Shown here: positions 1 through 4,085 of the stretch, piece by piece
How the letters are laid out: each line of letters starts with the position of its first letter
Numbering within the stretch: the first letter of the stretch is position 1
Source of the DNA: Clostridia bacterium
Lineage (GTDB): Bacteria > Bacillota > Clostridia > Oscillospirales > CAG-272
Length of the DNA: 5,347 nt
Direction of reading: 5' to 3'
Assembly: GCA_017407375.1 (NCBI GenBank)
Contig: JAFQWT010000184.1
Location: forward strand, 1-5,347
Made by a program: the position numbers and the translations under genes
The notes under the pieces: generated by a model
The model's input: the letters and a program-made list of their open reading frames with translations, nothing else
The model's database searches: none
Told to the model about the DNA's origin: nothing

Positions 1-1
1 A

Positions 2-625
2 TACGGTGGCATGCTCACCGCCCTTGGCATCCACCCGAACGACGGGCAGGCCCTCTCCGACCCCGCGGCCGCCCTCGGTGAGATCAAGGCCCTGCTCCGC
101 GACCCCGCATCAAGGGCCGTGGCCCTCGGTGAGATCGGGCTCGATTACCATTACGACGGTACCGATAAGGAAAAGCAGAAGGCACTCTTCCGCGCCCAGA
201 TGGCCATGGCGGAGCGCCTTTCCCTCCCCGTGGTGATCCATGACCGCGATGCCCACGGCGACTGCTTCGACGTGGTTTTGGAGTTCCCCCGTGTCACGGG
301 CATCTTCCATAGCTTTTCGGGCAGTGCCGAAATGGCGCGCGAGCTGACAAAGCGGGGCTATTACATCTCCTTTTCGGGCACCGTAAGCTTCAAGAATGCC
401 GCCCGCATCCGTGAGGTGGCGGCCTCGGTCCCCAAGGACCGTCTGCTCATCGAGACCGACTGTCCCTACCTTGCTCCCCCCCCGCACCGCGGTAAGCTGA
501 ATCATTCGGGCTATCTTCCCTTCACGAACGCGGCATTGGCCGAAGCGATCGGCCTTTCGCCTGAGGAGTGCGCCGCCCTGACGTTTGAGAACGCCCGCCG
601 CGTGTTTGGCATAAAAAAAGGATAA
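2..625 (+). CDS. TatD family metal-dependent hydrolase (DNase), 5'-truncated by window edge
   Basis: This is a TatD-type hydrolase, a TIM-barrel metalloenzyme of the amidohydrolase group; members act as cytoplasmic 3'-5' DNases or related phosphoesterases. About 207 residues are visible, against roughly 255-260 for the family, so the N-terminal part with the first metal-binding HxH motif lies outside the window. The reading frame is open from base 2; the ATG at 11 is an internal Met just before the family's LGIHP motif, not the start. Counting from that Met, the retained metal/active-site signatures are GEIGLDY (E41), VIHDRDAH (H77), GIFHSFSG (H100) and the ETDCPYL motif (D150), followed by a PHRGKLNHSGYLP segment in place of the usual PYRGKRNEP. 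All visible catalytic positions are intact. The gene ends inside the stem of a terminator and faces a convergent gene. Family assignment is firm; the exact substrate is not known from sequence. Confidence 0.95.
   Translation, partial: YGGMLTALGIHPNDGQALSDPAAALGEIKALLRDPASRAVALGEIGLDYHYDGTDKEKQKALFRAQMAMAERLSLPVVIHDRDAHGDCFDVVLEFPRVTGIFHSFSGSAEMARELTKRGYYISFSGTVSFKNAARIREVAASVPKDRLLIETDCPYLAPPPHRGKLNHSGYLPFTNAALAEAIGLSPEECAALTFENARRVFGIKKG
71..136 (+). repeat. 15-bp exact direct repeat inside the TatD gene
   Basis: The 15-mer GCCCTCGGTGAGATC occurs at 71-85 and again at 122-136. The copies are 51 bases (17 codons) apart, so both are read in the same frame as ALGEI. The second copy is the conserved GEIGLDY metal-ligand motif. 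The first lies in the less conserved stretch after LGIHP. This may be chance plus shared codon preference, or the trace of a small duplication or conversion event. Confidence 0.6.
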
Positions 626-649
626 CGGCACAGCCGTTATCCTTTTTTT
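613..649. terminator. Bidirectional intrinsic terminator shared by convergent genes
   Basis: A perfect 10-bp stem, GGATAACGGC (620-629) and GCCGTTATCC (633-642), encloses a 3-base ACA loop. Seven A residues flank it on the left (613-619) and seven T residues on the right (643-649). Read from either strand it gives a stable hairpin followed by a U-tract, so it can end transcription of both the TatD gene and the convergent gene at 637-1065. The stop codons of both genes (623-625 and 637-639) lie within the stem arms. Confidence 0.95.
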
Positions 650-1065
650 GCGGCCTTCTTCCTTTGTGGTGGCTTTTGGGGGAGGATCCACCCCTCGGGG
701 GTGATGCGCTCCGTGACCGTCTCGGTATAGAGCCGCCGTGCTCGGTGAAAGAGCGTCGCCGTGCGTCGGACCTCGGTCGCCTCCCCTTGGCGCGCGCATA
801 CGGCGGTAAGCTCCAAGCGGTACGGGCGGTGCGTAAAGCGGCGGCGTGGGTCGCCGGATGCCTCGTAGCGGGCCTTGGCCCGAGGGAAGAGAAGCACCCG
901 CCCGATCTCCATCGCTCCCTCTCCGAGGCGCCCGTAAAAGGAATTGACGGCCGCGGCCGCCGCCCCCTCCCCCTTAGCTACGGGAAGAGAGAGCACCACC
1001 TCGGCGTGGGGGATGCCCTCCTCACGAAAGACCTCTGTTCTTCTTGCTCCTACCTTGATCTCCAT
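637..1065 (-). CDS. Hypothetical protein, weak DUF3298/RsiV-like resemblance
   Basis: I do not firmly recognise this 142-residue protein. It has alternating hydrophobic strands (for example HAEVVLSLPV near 20-29 and YRLELTAVC near 82-90) and the segment VNSFYGRLGEGAMEIGRVLLFPRAKARY (about 40-67). It then shows a basic FTHRPYRLEL stretch and a final TPEGWILPQ. This order (INxFY helix, then a P..Y strand, then a T..G.LLP ending) recalls DUF3298/RsiV-like extracellular sensor domains in Clostridia, but the match is from memory and faint. The tail is very basic (QRKKAAKKG). The ATG at 1065 is chosen because an AAAGGAGA ribosome binding site lies 7 bases upstream. An ATG at 1152 in the same frame would add 29 residues including a short hydrophobic stretch with a Cys (FYIFALFFSC), resembling a lipoprotein signal, but it has no ribosome binding site. 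The gene is monocistronic as far as visible and ends in a shared terminator. Confidence 0.75.
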   Translation of the reverse strand: MEIKVGARRTEVFREEGIPHAEVVLSLPVAKGEGAAAAAVNSFYGRLGEGAMEIGRVLLFPRAKARYEASGDPRRRFTHRPYRLELTAVCARQGEATEVRRTATLFHRARRLYTETVTERITPEGWILPQKPPQRKKAAKKG

Positions 1066-1077
1066 GGCGCCTTCTCC
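904..1077 (-). repeat. Imperfect 21-bp direct repeat: start region echoed inside the same gene
   Basis: The minus-strand segment spanning the ribosome binding site and start (1057-1077) reappears at 904-924 with 18 of 21 bases identical. Both copies contain GGAG, a short spacer, then ATGGAGATC. The inner ATG (912) is in frame and would be Met52. Because of this, the peptide GEGAMEI occurs at residues 48-54 and also across the upstream reading of the start region. Confidence 0.5.
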
Positions 1078-1281
1078 TTTTTTACCCATTCTATGCTCAC
1101 TGGCACAGGAAAAGAACAAGGCGAAAATGTAGAAACGTTTATACACCCTCATCGGGAATAGAATTCTAAGGGAATATAGTAAAAAACGGTAAGGTATACG
1201 AGAAAAAGGATGCGGAAATAAGAAAAATTGAATAAAAAGGAAAAATAGGGAGAATGATGTTACTTTCTACTGAAAAATAAG
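1066..1281. other. AT-rich, purine-biased intergenic region, no gene seen
   Basis: This gap lies between the 637-1065 gene and the ahcY terminator. I find no supported gene in it on either strand. From about 1160 to 1260 the + strand is dominated by A and G; in 1201-1260, 50 of 60 bases are purines and only one is C. It presumably carries the promoter of the minus-strand gene. TATA-like hexamers exist (TATATT on the minus strand near 1173-1178, TAGAAT at 1088-1093), but none has a convincing -35 partner at 16-18 bases, so I do not call a promoter. Confidence 0.5.
1073..1080 (-). promoter_or_regulatory. Ribosome binding site that fixes the start of the 637-1065 gene
   Basis: On the minus strand AAAGGAGA is followed by AGGCGCC (7 bases) and then ATG at 1065. 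This is close to ideal spacing, whereas the longer in-frame start at 1152 is preceded by TTCTATTCCCG with no purine-rich site. The site itself lies inside the longer reading frame, so an alternative longer product cannot be fully excluded. Confidence 0.75.
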
Positions 1282-1307
1282 AAAAAACCGCCTTTTGGCG
1301 GTTTTTT
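1282..1307 (-). terminator. Intrinsic terminator of ahcY
   Basis: Six A residues (1282-1287), CCGCC (1288-1292), a TTTT loop, GGCGG (1297-1301) and six T residues (1302-1307) form a perfect inverted repeat. It starts eight bases beyond the ahcY stop codon on the minus strand. On that strand the stem is followed by a run of six U. It is symmetric, so it could also stop + strand readthrough, but no + strand gene ends here. Confidence 0.92.
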
Positions 1308-1314
1308 CTTTCGC

Positions 1315-2553
1315 TTATTCGCAGGCGGCGAGGTAGGCCTCCTGCTCGGGGGAGAGCGTGTCGATCGCAAGGCCCATGCCGCAAAGCTTCCGTGTGGCGA
1401 CCTCACGGTCGATCTCCGCGGGGACGCGGTAAACGCGGGGGGCGAGAGTATCCTTGTTACTGAGAAGAAATTCAAGACTCTTGGCCTGAATGGCAAAGCT
1501 CATATCCATGATCTCGGCGGGGTGACCGTTGCCTGCCGCCAGGTTGACGAGGCGCCCCTCGGCCAAAAGGTTGAGGGTGCGTCCGTCCTTCATCTCGTAG
1601 CCCATAATGTTCGGCTTGCGTTCATAGACGCGCGTGGCAGCGGCCTCGAGTGCCACCTTATCGATCTCCACATCAAAGTGGCCGGCATTCGAGAGGAGGG
1701 CCCCGTCCTTCATCACGGCAAAATGCTCGGCACGGATCACGTCGCGGCAGCCGGTGAGCGTGATAAAGAGGTCACCCATCGCGGCGGCCTCGCTCATCGG
1801 GCGGACGTCAAAGCCGTCCATGGCCGCCTCGATCGCCTTGACGGGATCGATCTCGGTGACCACCACGCGGGCGCCAAGTCCCTTGGCGCGCATGGCAGCG
1901 CCCTTGCCGCACCAGCCGTAGCCCGCAATGACCACACACTTTCCCGCAATGATGAGGTTCGTGGTGTTCATGATACCGTCAAAGGTGGACTGGCCCGTGC
2001 CGTAACGGTTATCAAAAAGATGCTTGCAGTCGGCATCGTTGACGTCCACCATCGGGAAGCGGAGCCCGCCCTGCGCCTCACGCGCGAGGAGGCGGTGGAT
2101 GCCCGTGGTGGTCTCCTCGGCCCCGCCGATGAGACAGTCGCCAAGCGCCTGGGCCTTGCCGTGCAGGAGCGAGGTGAGGTCGCCTCCATCGTCGATCATC
2201 AGGTGGGGATGGCAGGTCAGCACCGAGAGGAGATGCTCCTCGTATTCCTCGGCGGATACCCCGTGGCGGGCAAATACGAAAACGCCGCGCTCGGCGAGTG
2301 CCGCCGCCACGTCATCCTGCGTGGAGAGGGGGTTGCAGCCCGTGGCGTAGACCTCGGCGCCGCCGTCCTTTAGGACGGTGGCAAGGTAGGCGGTCTTGGC
2401 CTCAAGGTGGATCGACATGGCAATGCGCAGCCCGCGGAAGGGCTTGGTGCGCCGGAACTCCTCCCGTATGCCCGAAAGGACGGGCATATAGGCGCTTACC
2501 CAGTCGATCTTCTTGTGGCCCGCGGGAGCGAGCGAGGGATCCTTGATGTCCAT
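1315..2553 (-). CDS. ahcY: Adenosylhomocysteinase (S-adenosyl-L-homocysteine hydrolase), archaeal/Thermotoga type
   Basis: AhcY is a cytoplasmic NAD-dependent enzyme that splits S-adenosylhomocysteine reversibly into adenosine and homocysteine, relieving product inhibition of methyltransferases. The 412 residues match the short family form. By alignment to the human enzyme, the substrate and catalytic residues are present: H49, D122, E147 (in EETTTG), K177, D181, N182 (CKHLFDN) and H292 (GHFDVEID). The Rossmann NAD site is GYGWCGKG (211-218), with the acidic strand end VVVTEIDP. The long insertion of proteobacterial enzymes is missing, and so is the C-terminal KPDHYRY tail whose Lys and Tyr reach the neighbouring subunit's NAD in eukaryotic-type enzymes. 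The human Cys195 position is Thr186. These traits and the AGNGHPAEIMDMS motif point to the archaeal/Thermotoga branch. The ATG at 2553 has an AGAGGA site 5 bases upstream; the frame is open further to 2805, but that part is antisense to the amidase gene and lacks family similarity. A terminator follows directly. Confidence 0.97.
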   Translation of the reverse strand: MDIKDPSLAPAGHKKIDWVSAYMPVLSGIREEFRRTKPFRGLRIAMSIHLEAKTAYLATVLKDGGAEVYATGCNPLSTQDDVAAALAERGVFVFARHGVSAEEYEEHLLSVLTCHPHLMIDDGGDLTSLLHGKAQALGDCLIGGAEETTTGIHRLLAREAQGGLRFPMVDVNDADCKHLFDNRYGTGQSTFDGIMNTTNLIIAGKCVVIAGYGWCGKGAAMRAKGLGARVVVTEIDPVKAIEAAMDGFDVRPMSEAAAMGDLFITLTGCRDVIRAEHFAVMKDGALLSNAGHFDVEIDKVALEAAATRVYERKPNIMGYEMKDGRTLNLLAEGRLVNLAAGNGHPAEIMDMSFAIQAKSLEFLLSNKDTLAPRVYRVPAEIDREVATRKLCGMGLAIDTLSPEQEAYLAACE

Positions 2554-2558
2554 AATTG

Positions 2559-2564
2559 TCCTCT
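2559..2564 (-). promoter_or_regulatory. Ribosome binding site of ahcY
   Basis: AGAGGA on the minus strand, then CAATT and the ATG at 2553. It decides the start in a frame that stays open for another 84 codons upstream. Confidence 0.75.
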
Positions 2565-2567
2565 TTC

Positions 2568-2593
2568 CGCCACTTCCCCCGAGGAAAGCGGCG
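2568..2593 (-). promoter_or_regulatory. Stem-loop in the ahcY leader, just before the ribosome binding site
   Basis: In the minus-strand transcript the arm at 2583-2593 pairs with 2568-2578 over 11 bp around a UCGG loop (2579-2582). Nine pairs are Watson-Crick and two are G-U. On the + strand these two positions would be A-C mismatches, so the structure suits the ahcY mRNA rather than an opposite transcript. Only three bases separate it from the AGAGGA site. Upstream, CCCCGA (+ strand 2619-2624) is complementary to the loop and adjacent stem bases UCGGGG. It does not resemble the SAH riboswitch consensus as I know it. Whether it has a role is unknown, and no promoter could be assigned in the 2554-2660 gap. 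Confidence 0.45.
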
Positions 2594-2663
2594 CTTATGT
2601 GAAGTTTTGTTTTCAAATTCGGGGTCGTAGCACCCGCAAGGGGGCACGGCATATACTGAAGTG

Positions 2664-2670
2664 AAGGGAG
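2664..2670 (+). promoter_or_regulatory. Ribosome binding site that places the amidase start at TTG 2679
   Basis: AAGGGAG at 2664-2670 is followed by 8 bases and then TTG at 2679. A GTG at 2661 in the same frame lies before this site and has no purine-rich sequence of its own. TATACT at 2652-2657 could be a -10 element, but no -35 hexamer is visible at the right distance. Confidence 0.6.
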
Positions 2671-2678
2671 TGATCTTT

Positions 2679-3260
2679 TTGCTGGTAACGGGAACCTATA
2701 ACCGAGAGCGCGCGCAGGAGTACGCGCGGCGCTGGGCCTTTGACCGCAACCCGCTGTTTGTGGATTTTTCGGGCCTTGGGGGAAATTGCACGAGCTTTGT
2801 CTCACAATGCGTATACGCGGGAAGCTGCCGTATGAACTTCACACCCGTCTTTGGGTGGTATTACATCGACAGTGAGGACCGCACGGCCTCCTTCACGGGA
2901 GTGCCGTACTTTTACAATTTCATGGTGGGGAACGAGGGGGTGGGCCCCTACGCCACCGAGACGACCGCCGACCGTATGGAGATCGGGGACGTGGTGCAGT
3001 TAGGAAACCGTGAGCGGGGGTATTACCACACGCTCCTTGTTGTCGGAAGGGACGGAGAGGGAGGACTCCTGGTGGCCGCCCACAGTGAGGACGCCTACGA
3101 CCGCCCGCTTGCGGATTACACCTTTGAGATGGCGCGCTATCTGCACGTGGAGGGGGTGCGGTATTCGGTCAGCGGTCTTGGCGACTGCTACGTGCCTCTC
3201 CTGACGGGGGAGGCGCTCCTTATCGAGGGGACGGGGAGGGGCGAGGCGCCGACCGAATGA
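2679..3260 (+). CDS. Amidase_6 (putative amidase domain) protein, NlpC/P60-like cysteine hydrolase fold
   Basis: This is a single-domain protein of the putative amidase family Amidase_6 (PF12671), related to NlpC/P60 and CHAP papain-like hydrolases; natural substrates are mostly unproven, with peptide or peptidoglycan amide bonds presumed. Counted from the TTG start (193 residues), it begins with the family's YNRERAQEYARRWAFDRNP helix. Next comes GLGGNCTSFVSQC with the likely nucleophile C37, then a MNFTPVFGWYY stretch and GVPYFYNFM. A GDVVQLG strand leads to the likely catalytic His117 in YYHTLLV, followed by VAAHSEDAYDRPL and the closing RYLHV. All expected motifs are present. No signal peptide or membrane segment is seen: an upstream in-frame TAG at 2628-2630 limits any extension, and GTG 2661 would add only six residues. 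It may therefore act in the cytoplasm or leave by an unusual route. It is divergent from ahcY and convergent with the phosphodiesterase gene, so it is probably transcribed alone. Confidence 0.9.
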   Translation: MLVTGTYNRERAQEYARRWAFDRNPLFVDFSGLGGNCTSFVSQCVYAGSCRMNFTPVFGWYYIDSEDRTASFTGVPYFYNFMVGNEGVGPYATETTADRMEIGDVVQLGNRERGYYHTLLVVGRDGEGGLLVAAHSEDAYDRPLADYTFEMARYLHVEGVRYSVSGLGDCYVPLLTGEALLIEGTGRGEAPTE

Positions 3261-3266
3261 GTTTGC

Positions 3267-3287
3267 AAAGCGGAAGGCCGCCGCTCC
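3267..3287 (-). terminator. Weak terminator-like hairpin between convergent genes
   Basis: On the minus strand GGAGCGG, a CGGCCTT loop and CCGCTTT can form a 7-bp stem with two G-U pairs, 10 bases past the phosphodiesterase stop. There is no proper U-tract after it, so termination here is doubtful. This is the only structure in the 37-base gap (3261-3297). Confidence 0.25.
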
Positions 3288-3297
3288 TTGGGGCAAC

Positions 3298-4023
3298 TTA
3301 TACCTCTAGGACGTCCGGCCGCATCTCAAGCGCTTCCTTGACGTCGATCGCGTTGTTGACGTTAGCGATGCCGAGGCGGGCGTAGGCCCTGACTCTTGCA
3401 ACGTTCTCCGGGGTCGCCTTGGCTTTCCGGGCAAGCCAGGAAAAGTTGGGCTTGTCAAGGTAGAGCCAAACGGTCAGATTCTCAGGCTTGACGAGACGCG
3501 TGACCTCGTCAAGCGCTTCCTTCTCGGTATTAACGTCGTAATCAAAGGCGGCATCGGGGATCCGCTCCTGGATCGCACGGATCCTCTCGACGGTGGATAC
3601 GCTGAAGGAAACTGGCGTTTTATGCGCGAGGACGACGTCGATCAAGGCGTCGATCCTCTCGTTCGGGATTCTTTTGTCAAGCGCTATCGTGATCCCTCGC
3701 CCCTCGGCAAGGGTCAGCAGCTCGTCAAGGCGCGGAATACGGGTGCCGCGGAAGGACTCCCCAAAGGCAATGCCCGCATCGTACTGCAAAAGCTCCTCGT
3801 ACGTGAGGTCAGCTACCATGAGCGGCTCTGCGATCGGTGAGCCGTCGGCGTGACGGCAGGTACGGTTGATGGTAGGGTCATGCATCAGGACCACTACCCC
3901 GTCGCGCGTCAGCTGGGGGTCGGTCTCTATGCTGGCGTACCCGGCGTTCAGCGCGTAGAGAAAGGCGGGAACGGTGTTTTCCGGGGTATAATGCATTCCC
4001 CCACGGTGAGATCGGTATTTCAT
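3298..4023 (-). CDS. Glycerophosphodiester phosphodiesterase family protein (cytoplasmic, UgpQ/GlpQ-like)
   Basis: This 241-residue GDPD-family enzyme is expected to hydrolyse glycerophosphodiesters, released from phospholipid turnover, to sn-glycerol-3-phosphate and an alcohol. The TIM-barrel motifs are clear: SHRGG with H6-R7, PENT with E15-N16, SIETDPQLTRDGVVVLMHDPTINRT with metal ligands E33 and D35 and the catalytic H48, then IPRLDELL near 97-103. In place of the usual third ligand motif (IEIK) there is IALDKR, so D116 is the likely ligand. The C-terminal end reads GIANVNNAIDVKEALEMRPDVLEV, a loose version of the usual GIITNRPDVLLEL. There is no signal peptide, and the length is typical of cytoplasmic members. 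The ATG at 4023 has AAAGGAA (4030-4036) 6 bases upstream. The stop of the upstream ABC-F gene is 62 bases away on the same strand with no terminator visible between, so the two are probably co-transcribed. Confidence 0.95.
   Translation of the reverse strand: MKYRSHRGGMHYTPENTVPAFLYALNAGYASIETDPQLTRDGVVVLMHDPTINRTCRHADGSPIAEPLMVADLTYEELLQYDAGIAFGESFRGTRIPRLDELLTLAEGRGITIALDKRIPNERIDALIDVVLAHKTPVSFSVSTVERIRAIQERIPDAAFDYDVNTEKEALDEVTRLVKPENLTVWLYLDKPNFSWLARKAKATPENVARVRAYARLGIANVNNAIDVKEALEMRPDVLEV
3486..3514 (-). repeat. Perfect 10-bp inverted repeat within the phosphodiesterase gene
   Basis: GCTTGACGAG (3486-3495) and CTCGTCAAGC (3505-3514) are exact reverse complements with a 9-base spacer. 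On the minus strand they encode LDEV..RLVK at residues 171-179. The arms are symmetric and could form a stem-loop in mRNA or be a protein-binding palindrome; no function is evident. Confidence 0.6.
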
Positions 4024-4029
4024 GATGAG

Positions 4030-4036
4030 TTCCTTT
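4030..4036 (-). promoter_or_regulatory. Ribosome binding site of the phosphodiesterase gene
   Basis: AAAGGAA on the minus strand, 6 bases before the ATG at 4023. The remaining intergenic bases (4037-4085) show no convincing promoter or terminator. Confidence 0.65.
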
Positions 4037-4085
4037 CGATGAGTGTGATGGTTCGGCCATAGCGTATTGCTCTCGGACGTTGGAG

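Noticed and set aside
110..799. Minus-strand open frame of 229 codons across the TatD gene and terminator
   Set aside because: It runs antisense through conserved TatD motifs and through the palindromic terminator, with no recognisable domain.
1522..2373. Long open frame on the + strand (283 codons) opposite ahcY
   Set aside because: It is wholly antisense to a clear AhcY, has no family resemblance and no good ribosome binding site; GC-rich codon bias explains the openness.
2652..2657. TATACT as a -10 promoter element for the amidase gene
   Set aside because: No -35-like hexamer or extended -10 TG is found at suitable spacing; mentioned only as a possibility.
2554..2805. Extending ahcY upstream to 2805
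   Set aside because: The extra 84 codons have no AhcY similarity, overlap the amidase gene in antisense, and a good ribosome binding site sits at the shorter start.
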